A stretch of 64,000 bases of DNA. It comes from Ascochyta rabiei (lineage: Eukaryota; Ascomycota; Dothideomycetes; Pleosporales; Didymellaceae). The DNA is taken from NCBI RefSeq assembly GCF_004011695.2, contig NC_082405.1, forward strand, positions 2,107,001 to 2,171,000, written 5' to 3'. This document shows positions 1 through 9,607 of the stretch, piece by piece; position 1 is the first letter of the stretch, and each line of letters starts with the position of its first letter. The notes beneath the pieces are model-generated. The model made no database searches. It was not told where the DNA came from and saw only the letters and a list, made by a program, of their open reading frames with translations. The translations under genes and the position numbers were made by a program.

Positions 1-315
1 GGGGTCGCCGTGGTGTGACGGGGGACTGGCCTGGGGGGGGAAGTAGCCTTCTTGCTGCTGCTGCTGCTGCTGTTGCGCGGGCGAGCCATGCTGTGGCGCT
101 CCGCCTTGGGTGTAGGGACTGCCGCCGTGGGGGTAAGGACTGCCGCCTTGGGGGTAGGGACTGCCGCCGTGGGTGTAGGGACTGCCGCCCTGGCTGTAGC
201 CGGCGGGGCTCGCAGCGACAGGCGGACGCCATCGTGTAGGGTCGTCTGTCCTCGGCGGCGCATTGGGGTTCGGCGGGCCCTGGGCCTGGGCCGGGCGCGT
301 CGAGAAGTCGCTCAT
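1..315 (-). CDS. Gln/Pro/Gly-rich low-complexity protein, N-terminal part (runs off left edge)
   Basis: The reading frame starts at an ATG whose complement is at 313-315 and stays open for 105 codons to the window edge, so the C-terminal part is missing. The start reads MSDFSTRPAQAQGPPNPN, then a Pro-rich stretch. Next come four tandem copies of a 7-8 residue unit of the type GGSPY(T/P)(H/Q), then a short poly-Gln tract (the CTG run at about 52-72) and PPQASPPS. No folded domain is visible in this part. Such Pro/Gln/Tyr-rich N-termini occur in fungal proteins with a C-terminal membrane or cysteine-rich module, but that part lies outside the window, so no function is assigned. The ORFs on the plus strand here are shadows of this repeat. 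Confidence 0.6.
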   Translation of the reverse strand, partial: MSDFSTRPAQAQGPPNPNAPPRTDDPTRWRPPVAASPAGYSQGGSPYTHGGSPYPQGGSPYPHGGSPYTQGGAPQHGSPAQQQQQQQQEGYFPPQASPPSHHGDP

Positions 316-590
316 GATGGCGCCGCGGGGGTGCTGGTGTCGAGGGCGTGTGGGCGCTGGTCCGGCTTCAGACGGTTGGGCGTCGACGGGGTCCGCTGCG
401 AGCTGGTGGTCGGTCGCGGAGGAAGGACGGGGCGGAGGCTCTATCTCATGTCTCGTACGTCATGTCTTGTGCGCGGCTCGATTCATGGGCCGCCGTGTGC
501 GCTTCACGCCGAAGTCGAAGTGGGTGATCTGGCATCACACTATCTTGGTGCTGCACTGCACTTTACCACGGCGCCCGTGCGCCACCCACC

Positions 591-634
591 CATGCGCCAC
601 CCATGCGCCACCCATGCGCCACCCATGCGCCATC
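591..634. repeat. 11-bp minisatellite, four units
   Basis: The unit catgcgccacc is repeated head to tail four times, the last with one change. Related half-units (gcgccaccc) extend a few bases to the left. It lies in non-coding sequence. Confidence 0.85.
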
Positions 635-1101
635 CACCCCTGCAAGCACAGTGGCATGGCACTTCAACAGTTCAACTACACATCCATCTTGAGGTTTGGT
701 GACAGGCAGCGCCAGTGATGGACCCTCCATGACACTCCAGAGATCGTGCCCAGACCACCTTCCTTCTGTTGACTGTTGACCTGCACTGTCTACATCGCCC
801 ACGAGGGGCACGCATGTGAAATGCAGGCGTCTCGTCGCGCGGTCTCTGTACACTTCGTTCAGTGGGACGCACAACACCATGCATCTTATGACTTGTGCGT
901 GTTGGAATGGGCCACGGCAACCCTCTCCTGGATGCAAAAGCTGCAACAGCCTCACCGACGGGTCATTGTCCAGTCCTACGTGTTTATTCAACCCTCCATA
1001 GGAAGCCCCTCGTCATGTTCTTCTGCTGCCTCGACCAATATACCGGGTCAGCCCGTGCTTTCTTCTCCACAAGCTACTCGATGGATGCCAAAGGCTTCCT
1101 G

Positions 1102-1216
1102 CTTCCTCTTCCTCTTCCTCCGCCTCTTCCTCTGCCTCTTCCTCTTCCTCTTCCTCTTCCTCTGCCTCTTCCTCTTCCTCTTCCTCTTCCTCTGCCTCTT
1201 CCTCTTCCTCTTCCTC
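1102..1216. repeat. Polypyrimidine (CCTCTT)n tract with higher-order period
   Basis: About 115 bases are almost pure pyrimidine on the plus strand, built from CTTCCT hexamers interrupted by single G residues (tgcctc) at regular spacing, giving a higher-order period of about 30 bases. It begins about 12 bases beyond the stop codon of the AP-2 sigma gene, so on that transcript it would be a purine-only GAGGAA stretch in the 3' untranslated region. The Glu-rich ORF it creates is an artefact. Confidence 0.85.
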
Positions 1217-1227
1217 ACACCGACCAC

Positions 1228-1901
1228 TCACTCCAGCTTATCCAAGTGCGCCAACCTTGTCAACACGACCTGCTTGTTGGTCTCCTCAATCTCGCCCGCC
1301 AGAAACACTTCGTCCAGAATAGCGTACACCTGTACGGGTCAGCCCGCTGTCATGTGGAGTCCAGCCCCCCGCCACTCTCCCAACACCCTGCCAGGCTTCC
1401 TTCAGCCCCCACGTACCTTGTAAAAGTTGAATACCAAGTCCAGCTCGCACACATTCCCAAAGAATGCATCCAGCACTTCGACGAAGAAGTGGATCGCCTC
1501 GAGATACGCCAGCTCGTTGTCGTTGGTGTCGACGCAGGCGCAGAAGAACAGCCCGGCGTACCGGCGGTAGACAATCTTGGACATGTTGCGGAACTCGACA
1601 AAGTTGGACTGGTGCTTCTGGTCGCGCGGCGCTATGAGGCGGTGCACCTGTGCCTGTCAGAAGAGGGTCGTGGGAGTCGAAGCCTCTGCAAGTCGTACCT
1701 CGCCTTTCAGCTTGACCTTCTCTTCATCCTGGACATGTCAGTCTACATCCTCCTGCACGTCGTGAACACGTACGCTGTACGGCGCATACCACTTGGCCAG
1801 TCTTGTCTTGCCCCTGTAGTGGCCTGGTCAGCGAACGGCCGGCAGCTCGCGGTGGGGAGAGCGCACTGTCGATTCTGGATCAGAATGAACGAGAGCACCA
1901 T
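1228..1901 (-). CDS. APS2: AP-2 adaptor complex, sigma (small) subunit
   Basis: Small chain of the AP-2 clathrin adaptor, which packages plasma-membrane cargo during endocytosis. Five exons can be placed: 1867-1901, 1774-1813, 1699-1728, 1417-1647 and 1228-1329. They join in frame to 145 residues; the family is about 142-145. Introns are 53, 45, 51 and 87 bases, each with GT..AG ends and a CTGAC branch site. The start [12 protein letters not shown], the block GKTRLAKWY, the central [17 protein letters not shown] and [14 protein letters not shown], then [20 protein letters not shown] and [14 protein letters not shown], are hallmarks of the sigma-2 longin-type fold. The match to sigma-2 is stronger than to sigma-1 because of the NFVEFRN and [12 protein letters not shown] blocks. 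It is probably a constitutive housekeeping gene. A polypurine repeat follows the stop at once. The long plus-strand ORFs over this gene are shadows. Confidence 0.93.
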
Positions 1902-3780
1902 CTTGCCGGTGGACTGTCTCCTCGGCGCATGGGCACGTCAGTCGTCAGCGTTCAAAGGTTGGCGCACGCCGGAGGTGATGCGGCGCCCGCACCCTGGCCT
2001 GGCCAGGGCGCTGGTCAGGGCGCAGGACCCACTCTTAGCCGGCGTCGAACGTCGAACGTCGAACATGGAACGTTGAACTGCGAACGGACATCTACGAACC
2101 GGACAATGCTGCGGGAACGCAGAGTCCAGAGCTGACGTTCAGGTGTTTTGGTCAGGAGGCCGCGGATTGCAATAGAGGGACCGCTACGGGCTTCATCAAC
2201 CGGAATCACTCGGTGTACACGGGCGTGCAGATGACAAACGGAGCAACACGTCAGTCTACGGATTGAGCTTTCGCAGCAGAGCAGATGGACGAAAGTACCG
2301 ACCGACAGACTAGAGTCTGATAAACACCTGTAAAGCGTAACGAATGTCGAGATTCCTCTAGGTTAGGCTCAAGCCCAATCGACATCATTGCAAGCCCACT
2401 GTACCGTGTGTAACGCCATAATCCACACCCTCATCAAGCATCACGTCGAACACAACCACCCATCCTTCCCTCACACTTGCAACCCTTCTCTTACCCTTGC
2501 TTCCAGAACGCCACAGGCTTGTTCGCCGCTGCAGTACCTCGCCTTCCAAACACGGTGCTCGCTGAACAAGGAGATGCTGGGGACCTGGGTCTACTGTCTG
2601 CAGCCAAGTACATAGGTGTAGATATTAATAAGTAAAGTTAGAAGTCAGAATATTATCTTCCTGCATTACGTAACAACAAGCTTGTTAGTGTTTAATGCCC
2701 TACTTCTACTTGTAAACTTTCTCTCTTTTATGCTATTACTTTCTCTAGCTTATACTTTGTATTTTAGCTGGCTACCTTTTTACTCTTACTTCTAGAATGC
2801 TAGAAGCTTCTTTACTGCTGTAGTACTTTGCCTTCTGGATATATAGTGCTTACTACATAAGAAAATACCAAGAGCCCAGGTCTACTGTCTACAGCTGAGC
2901 ACGTAGGTGTGGATGTTGATGAGTAAAGTTGAAGTCGGGATGATGTCTTCCCGCGTTGCACGATGACGAGCTGGTTGGCATTACGACTGTTGCTTGGCTC
3001 GCTCTTGGCTCGTTGTTTGGCGAATTGCGTTGCGTACGCTTACGCGCGGCAGTACCTGAACTACCGGCCGTCAAGCTTCAGGCAACAGCTTTTGTACGTC
3101 TGGTATCGTTCTCCGCACGTTCTCTCGCTGCGTCTGGCGTGGTCGGTCGTGTCGGGGGAGATGGAACGGTGCTGCGCCACTCATCCGAACGAGCCGAGCT
3201 GTGCACGCCAAACCCCATCAGGAGAAGCTTGCGAAGAATTTCGTCGACACCACACCTCCTGGACGAGTCTTTGCAGGCTGTTCGGCACGCAAAGCAGTCC
3301 GACGCGACCCCGAGTCATTGTCGCATCAAACAAACATGCTGTTTGTGCCTCAGTCATCACACTCGATCGACTTCTATAGGCTCGCGGCGTAACATTCGGC
3401 CTGCATCGAGAGACCGCCTCGCTTCCTCTTGCCCTAGGAACCAAGGTCGTTGTAAGAACACCGAGCTCTACGCCAAACAATCCCATCTGCAAGGACCGAG
3501 CTTACCGACGCGCGGGATCGTATTCTTACCGTTTCCTTGGAGAGCTTTCGAACTTTGGCGAGGGCAACAGAAAGGCTACGTGGTGCATTGAGCAGGCCTG
3601 ATGGTCGACGTAGGCCCTGAGGCGGAGTGTTTAAACACCTTTGATACACATCTCGACTGAGAATACTGCCTTGCACTTAACACTACCAGGCCAGGCACGA
3701 AATCACAGATCAACCTCTTAGCTTGTGTGGAGTCGTCGTGTAAGCCGTTCTGGACCGTACTGCATTGTTCTTGTATCAGC
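1902..3780. other. Intergenic region with a diverged tandem duplication
   Basis: No protein gene is recognisable. About 2440-2975 holds two related copies of one sequence (separate entry). The part from 2960 to 3780 has ordinary GC content and several overlapping ORFs of up to 211 codons in different frames. None shows a domain, a signal peptide or a consistent splice structure, so none is called. Confidence 0.4.
2440..2975. repeat. Direct duplication with period about 291 bp, inner unit AT-rich
   Basis: The segment around 2500-2690 (with ccagaacgccacaggcttg and tctactgtctgcag) recurs at about 2790-2975 (ctagaatgctagaagcttc, tctactgtctacag). Anchors are offset by 291 bases (tctactgtct at 2590 and 2881). 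Most differences are C/T or G/A. The stretch from about 2600 to 2875, made of the second half of copy one and the first half of copy two, is strikingly AT-rich, while the outer halves are not. Confidence 0.75.
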
Positions 3781-5842
3781 ATGGTGTACACAGGCAAGCC
3801 CAGCCGTGGATGCGGCATGTGCAAAAGCCGCAGGATCAAGGTATGACATTTGAAGTGGTTCGACTTGCGAGGTTGCATTGCTGTCCGATGCACGCTCAAC
3901 CAATGCTGGCGCACTGTGGCACAGCGAAGACTGACCACTCCCAGTGCGACGAGAAGCGACCGACATGTGGGAACTGTAGAAAGTCTGGCCGCGACTGCCC
4001 GGGCTATCCCGACGAGTTCGATCTAGTCTTCCGAGACGAGAACAAGGCTATGGCGAGAAAGGCAAGGAAGACCTCTGGTCCAACGCCTACAAGATGTACT
4101 CCAGATGGCTTGAGCGCTCAAGCTTCTCCGAACCAGTAAGTCTTCTTCACCAAACTTGCTGCGGTTAGAGTGCAAGCAGTGATTTGTATCTTCCGGTTCG
4201 TCTCATGACTTGTGTGTGCAATTGACACTTGCTCGCGGTACTGCCAGTACGTACAGACGCTACAGAGCATGTGCTGACCAAGATAGACCGACTTTCTTCA
4301 CCTTCGAGGTCTCCAATGCCTCCACATCACAGGAGGAATCGACTACAGCACAAGCCACACCGGACTCGGAACAACAGCTTATACTCATACCTCAGTATCC
4401 AGAGGCGTTGTCGTCACAAGGGCTATTCGACAACTGGCTGTGGAATCTCGACCGGATCCCACAATCCATTGCAATGGCCCCAGACTACGAGGCCGTTACC
4501 TTTTTCTTCAAAAACTTCATCACACTTCCACAACAAGCAGAGAGCACAAGAGGGTATCTTGAGTTTCTTGTCCCTCTATACAACCAAGCGCTACCATCGT
4601 CTGTCCTACATCTGGCCACCAGTGCTGTTGCCATGGCAGCTTGCGGTCAGTATCCTGGAAGGGAGGCTTTGGTTGGCGAGGCTGTCAAGACGTATGGGAA
4701 AGCTATTCGAAAGCTCAACACCGACCTCAAGGACCCAGCAATGAGCAGGTCCAACGAGACAGTACTTGCAATATTGATGTTTTCGCTCTATGAAGTAAGC
4801 CCATTTGGTATGTGTGTCAATGCCCAGAACTAACCCTAGCCAGACAATCATGTCAACCGACGATACAATCACAGCATGGGGCAACCACGTCGACGGTGCT
4901 GTAGCTCTGACCAAACTACGTGGTACAGACCAATTCAACGACCCCATGTCACACGCCATGTTCCGCGCCGTCCGGACCATGATGATCACATCCTGTGTCC
5001 AGCGCTCCAAGCCCATTGACACTTTCCCCGGGCAGAAAGGCTGGGTAGGCGAAAGCGACATTGCAGAAGAGAATGCCGCAAACCGCCTGACGCTGATCTG
5101 TATCGACCTCCCCAATCTGCGTGCCCGCGCGAACAAGCTCACAAGTACTATGTACGACCCCGCTGAGGAATCCGAAGCGCGCCAAATCATCGACTTCGCG
5201 CAACTCGTCGACGGGAATCTGGAAGAATGGTACCGCACACTTCCGCCGGAGTGGAAGCACCGCATCATCGGCATCGAAAGTACGATCCCAGAGAACATTG
5301 CCAATGCAGAGAAGTGGCCGGGCGAGCAGCACGCCTACCACGATGTGCCGCTCGCGAGCATCATGAACGACTACCGCGTGTGTCGCATCTTCTGCCGGCG
5401 CGTCATGCTGGCGTGTCTCGACTGGCTTCACTTCGGCGGCTTCGCAGACGAGCAGGGCCAGTATGCGCAGTCTGTCTTCGTGGTGCAGCAGATGGTCGAC
5501 GAACTGAGCGCGTGCGTTCCGTTCCACCTGGACTACGAACTGCAACCGCTTGCCAAGGAAACGGGTCAAGAGCAGTATGGTAAGTGAACCCCGCCGTTCC
5601 TTTGGACCGTGCAGAGATGCGGAGCGTGTGCTAACGCAAGCACAGCGGCCGAGGCCTTCGGCGGCTACTCACTCGTCTGGCCATTGTACGTCGCCGCAAA
5701 TGCCGACACGGTATCCCAGCGCCAGCGAGACTGGCTACTCGGGCGTCTATCCGTCATCGGCACGAAATTCGGGCTCAGCAGCGCCCAGGTACTGGTCTTG
5801 GCCAGACGGCACGTACTCACATGCGGGCCCATGTTTCCTTGA
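3781..5842 (+). CDS. Zn2Cys6 fungal transcription factor
   Basis: Nuclear DNA-binding regulator. Five exons are proposed: 3781-3840, 3945-4135, 4248-4794, 4844-5579 and 5646-5842, giving 576 residues. Exons 1 and 2 join the binuclear zinc cluster at residues 11-37: C-X2-C-X6-C-X6-C-X2-C-X6-C, with RGCGMCKSRRIKCDEKRPTC across the splice site. A basic linker follows (KAMARKARKTS). The middle region, from about SSQGLFDNWLW through FFFKNFITLP and VLHLATSAVAMAACG, is typical of the Fungal_trans_2 regulatory domain. The C-terminus has the helical LSVIGTKFGLSSAQ block often seen there. Exon 3 has three in-frame acceptor choices (first base 4248, 4257 or 4266); 4248 best fits the TTGAC branch site. 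Its neighbour is the convergent P450 gene, so it could regulate that gene and the MFS pump, but nothing in the sequence proves it. Confidence 0.85.
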
Positions 5843-6043
5843 TGCGAAACGGACTGAAACGCAAGGGTACGCAAGCAGAGAGAAAGAGAGGTGGATTCCA
5901 CATCGGTTACGAGGGCGATGAGGAGTTCAACGGCGTTCAGCGAAGGACGGGATCGCTGTCCCGATGATCAGCGTGCAGAGGTCTGAGAAATGCAGATCTA
6001 GAGTATGCAACAAAAATGTAAGGATACGTGTAACCACCTGACC

Positions 6044-6075
<32 letters not shown>

Positions 6076-6214
6076 GCCAATTCCACCAACCCACGCAGAG
6101 TCCCCACTACCCAGAACCCGCCACCAAGCGCCGTCCCAACGCACAGCACACGACACCCAGCCATCCAGCCAGCCCAGTAACAGCCGCAGGTGAATCGAAC
6201 CGCAGTGTGAGGAC
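5843..6214. other. Convergent intergenic region with a 21-base poly-C run
   Basis: This is the shared 3' region of the transcription factor (+) and the P450 (-). It contains 21 consecutive C (6047-6067) followed by eight A (6068-6075). I see no gene. Confidence 0.6.
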
Positions 6215-8031
6215 TCATCGCCGCACAGCCGTCAACCGCACCGCAAGCGGCGGCTTCTCCCACAGCGCAAACACGCGCTGCTCCTCCATCCACTCCCGCT
6301 CCGGCTGCACGAGCTCGAGGTCGAACGTGTAGAGGAGTTTCGCGAGGATGAGGCGCATTTCGGCGTATGCGAGACTGCGTGGCGTTAGTGAAGCACTGGA
6401 AAGCACGCTGCAGAATCAAGAAGACGGAGAAGAAAACGAGGCGAAGGCAAAGACGAAGACGAAGGCGAATGCGAAGGCGAATGCGAAGGCGAATGCGAAT
6501 GCGAATGCGAAAAAGAAAACGACATACTTCTTCCCCAAACAATTCCTGGGCCCCAAACTAAACGGCTGCACAACCTCCCTGCGATCCTCCTCGTACTTGT
6601 CCCCCCTCTCCCCCGCCAGCCAGCGCTCGGGCACAAACGCGTCGGCGTCGGCAAAGTTGCGCGCGCTGTGGTTCGCTGCGTGCTGCGACACGTACACGCT
6701 CGTTCCCCCTGGGATGAAGTGGCCGCTGATGACCTGCCCCGCGCCGGGGACGGTGCGCGGAAAGCCCGTGGGGACGGGCGGGTAGTAGCGTAGTCCTTCC
6801 TGCAGGACGGCGAGGAGGTAGGGGAGCGTGTTTACGGCGTCGAGGGTGATTGAGGACGCGGTGGGGAAGGCGGTGCGCAGTTCGGTTGTGAGCCGGTTGT
6901 ACGCTGTGCGATTTTTCAGGAGCAGGTAGGTCGTCCCCGAGAGTGTGGTTGCCGTTGTTTCGGAGCCCGCGACAAGGAAGACGACGGCGTTTGTGTCCAT
7001 TTCGCCCCGTGACAGCGCGCGGTTGGCGTGTGATTGGTTCTGCAGGATGAAGGTGAAGAAGTCGGGGCGCGAGGTTTCTTTCTCCAGACGGGTCGACACG
7101 CGCGCGGAGGCCATGTCGAAGAACTGCTTGCGTGCCCGCACGGCGACTTGCGTGTCTGTGAACAGGCCGCGCAGCTTGTCGAGCCAGCGGAAGACGAGGT
7201 ACTTGTTGCGGATGGCGATTGTGGGGATCCCTTTGAGCGAGCTGAAAACCATGTTCACCCACATGTGGTACTCGCTGTCGCGGAGGCAGTAGAGGGGCTC
7301 GCCGAAGGAGAGGTCCGCGATGATGTCGAAGGTTGTATAGTTGTACCAGCGCATGATATCCACGGGTGCGCAATTTTCGGCGTGCTCGCTGAGCTTGTGG
7401 ATGAGCAGGTCGACGTAAGAAGTGATGAGTGATTCTTGCGATCGCAGCGCCTTGTCGCTGAAGGCGTGCGAGAGGTTGCGGCGGAGGCGGGCGTGGTCTG
7501 CCTCGTTGCTGTTGATGATCGACCACACGCCGTTGATGGGCTTTGGGAACCACGCATTGTCTTTCAGATAGGCACCGGTGTCTTTGTACTCGCCTGTGCG
7601 GAAGCCGTAGATCTCGGGCCAAGCCGTCTCGCCGCTGATGAAGGAGACTTCGGTCGGGGTGACGCGTACTACATCACCGTATTGAGCATGGAGTTGCTGG
7701 ATCCAAGTGACGATCTTGCCAGAGCGCATTTGCAGGCCATACGGGATGGGAGTGGAGCCAGCTAGCCATGGGCCCGGAATATGGCGGAGTGGGTGAAAGA
7801 GAAGATTGTACACGATCGTACTGATGGCGTAGAGGATGACCTGGACAGTCAGCGTCATATAAATCACCAAGGCAAACTGCTTCAATGTCCACAACGGCAC
7901 TTGCTCGTTGACAAAGTATGGCAAGCGTTTGGGTTGGCCAGGCTCCCAGCAGTACTTACAGAGGCGAACAATATGCCTAGAGAGTACATGATGCCCACCG
8001 GGCTAAGTAAATGGTCGTCGAATAACGTCAT
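6215..8031 (-). CDS. Cytochrome P450 monooxygenase (CYP65-like)
   Basis: Haem-thiolate enzyme of the endoplasmic reticulum that adds oxygen to small molecules, often in secondary metabolism or detoxification. Proposed exons: 7960-8031, 6528-7903 (or 6528-7876, where a CAG acceptor fits the branch site better) and 6215-6374, giving 535 or 526 residues. An N-terminal hydrophobic anchor (FALVIYMTLTVQVILYAIS) precedes the proline hinge HIPGPW. The I-helix oxygen-binding motif AGSETT, the K-helix ExxR (EGLRYYPP) and the haem loop FSLGPRNCLGK with the Cys ligand are all present. The last exon (NLAYAEMRLILAKLLYTFDLEL) completes the fold. Overall it resembles isotrichodermin C-15 hydroxylase-like P450s; the substrate is unknown. 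ATG 8031 is chosen because the frame has a stop further upstream (8170-8172) and no earlier ATG. The last intron (6375-6527) holds a hexamer microsatellite. Confidence 0.88.
6440..6512. repeat. Hexanucleotide microsatellite (gcgaat/gcgaag)n inside a P450 intron
   Basis: About twelve imperfect hexamers of gcgaag, gcgaat and acgaag lie inside the last intron of the P450 gene. Because the period is six, the intron stays open in the P450 frame and would encode Phe-Ala repeats if retained. Confidence 0.8.
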
Positions 8032-8112
8032 GTTGCCTGCGGGGTTGGTCCAGTATTGCGTGTACCAAAATGACAGCTCTTCAGTGAGCAGCAGCAGCAG
8101 CAGCACCAGACA

Positions 8113-8121
8113 GTTATATAC
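8113..8121 (-). promoter_or_regulatory. Candidate TATA box of the P450 gene
   Basis: On the minus strand GTATATAAC lies about 85 bases upstream of the chosen ATG at 8031. The spacing suits a fungal core promoter. It also argues against a translation start further upstream. Confidence 0.4.
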
Positions 8122-9234
8122 GGCAGTGAACAGGGTTGGAGTACCGCTATATGGGAGAAGGACATCGTCTCACTTCACACACTGCATGGTTACACCAGTG
8201 TGAGACACATAGCCGTGAATCATCCAATCTGAGGGTGGTGTGCTGTCGAAGTGACCCATGCTTGAGGGTTAGTGCTATGATCAGCAAGCGTATATATCCA
8301 CTTCCCCTCCACGACAATATTGACCTCGGCCGAACCGTAGCGCGGGGTCCTGGAGATGAAGTTAGCATGTAGGCTGGTTGGTCATGGATATTATTACAGC
8401 ATTTGGTACTCGCTTGAGTGCTGTTAGCTTGCTGTAGCTCCGGACATAGGAGACGGCCATCTGCTAAGTGTTTCCACATCTAGTCCTTCGGATGCTTGTT
8501 TCCATGGCCTTGCATAGCAACCATGGCCTCCTTGCTCCACGTCTCGCATAGTTTTGTCGCGCGTGCAGAATGCTCAAACAGAACGGGTCGACAACGCCTG
8601 TGCATCTCAAGGTCCGCTTTTGCGTCGTCAGCTAGCCACGCCTACGCACCGCTCGACCACTTGTCGCCTGTAGCTAGAATTCTGGCATATCGATTCATGT
8701 TCCGAGGTGACCTTTTAGGAATGGTCGTCGATTGCGTTGGCTTGGCGGGAAAGCTTATAGCTGACCTCAGCACTACCGGTCGTCTGGTCATCGTAGCAGA
8801 CATAACGCTGGTCGCGAGAGTTTGTGTACTCATGGTTCAGTAGTGCACCGTCGCGGCAGTGCACAAAGCTCAAGTCAGAGCTTGCAAGGGCTGCTGACAA
8901 AGCTGAGATTGAGGTGCAAACCGGGTGCAATGTCTGTGGAACCAGATGCGCCTTAGCGCGTCAGCATGGTCAGTAATCGCGCGTTACTTGTAGTCAAGTT
9001 TTCGATTGCTTCATTGAGTTTGGTTCTTGTCGTGGTACCAGACGATTGGTAAGCTCTGTCCAAGGCCGTTAAGCCAGGAGCAGCCAGGCGTGCCCAACGC
9101 CGTGTCCAAAGCAAAGTGTAGAATGAAAAGAATGTATGGACCGCACTGATCATGTTGCTCGTTCGTTCTGCTCGTGTCATGGTGCCACACACTCGCTGGG
9201 TATATCGCCCGCCCACGTGTCCTATCGAAAACGC
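8122..9234. other. Intergenic region, no gene seen
   Basis: Upstream region of the P450 gene and downstream region of the small membrane protein gene. Only short unconvincing ORFs are present in either strand. Confidence 0.4.
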
Positions 9235-9607
9235 TCAAGCCCTCCGCGTCCTGACAGAGTTTCCTGTCTGCGGACTGTCCTGCGCAGCATTCCACGTCTT
9301 GACAAACGCTTTCTGTGTCTTGTCCGCATACTGCTCCGCGCTGACTTCCTTGACGCCGACTCTCGCGCCGTCTTTGGTGAAGACAACGTTCTTCTTCTCC
9401 ATCTTGCGGACGCCGCGCTCGGCAAGCTCGTTGGAGTAGAGGTAGATCTGGGCACGCGATGTAAGTGATTTGCGCCAAGAGAGCTGGAGGAGGTGGGGAA
9501 ATGGTGGGGCATCGAGGACGGGCGTCTCGTACCTGGTAGCCAACCCAGCCTACGCCTCCAACGACCAGGAAGAGGACCGCAAGAGGAACGAGGTTGAATG
9601 CGCCCAT
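9235..9607 (-). CDS. Small single-pass membrane protein of unknown function
   Basis: Two exons, 9533-9607 and 9235-9447, with an 85-base GT..AG intron, give 95 residues. Residues 1-25 form a hydrophobic helix (MGAFNLVPLAVLFLVVGGVG and WVGYQ), a signal anchor. The rest is hydrophilic and charged: IYLYSNELAERG, RKMEKKNVVFTKDG, VGVKEVSAEQYADKTQ, ending TRRA. The arrangement of a short N-terminal anchor followed by a lysine-rich amphipathic tail looks like a family of small conserved fungal membrane proteins that I cannot name. The start is the only ATG that gives the hydrophobic helix, and the splice joins in phase 0. The long overlapping minus-strand ORF (9011-9895) reads through in another frame after exon 1 and is rejected. 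Confidence 0.75.

Larger units (their letters stand above)
316..1227. other. Intergenic region with two simple-sequence tracts
   Basis: I see no gene with homology here. The stretch is shared upstream of the 1-315 gene and downstream of the AP-2 sigma gene. It holds an 11-bp minisatellite (591-634) and a long polypyrimidine tract (1102-1216), listed separately. Several six-frame ORFs cross it, but their composition follows the simple repeats. Confidence 0.5.

Noticed and set aside
52..702. 216-codon plus-strand ORF
   Set aside because: It is a shadow of the Gln/Pro-rich minus-strand gene and the 11-bp minisatellite.
1013..1231. Glu-rich minus-strand ORF
   Set aside because: It is produced by the GAGGAA simple repeat; there is no conserved sequence outside the repeat.
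895..2076. 393-codon plus-strand ORF
   Set aside because: It lies antisense over all exons and introns of the AP-2 sigma gene, and its repetitive Leu-Pro part comes from the polypyrimidine tract.
2956..3591. Overlapping ORFs of 211 and 138 codons with a hydrophobic start in one of them
   Set aside because: No domain, no introns, and several frames are equally open. It starts within the duplicated region.
6416..6527. Phe-Ala repeat as the true C-terminus of the P450
   Set aside because: It is intronic: a GT..AG intron here restores the conserved post-haem helix encoded at 6215-6374.
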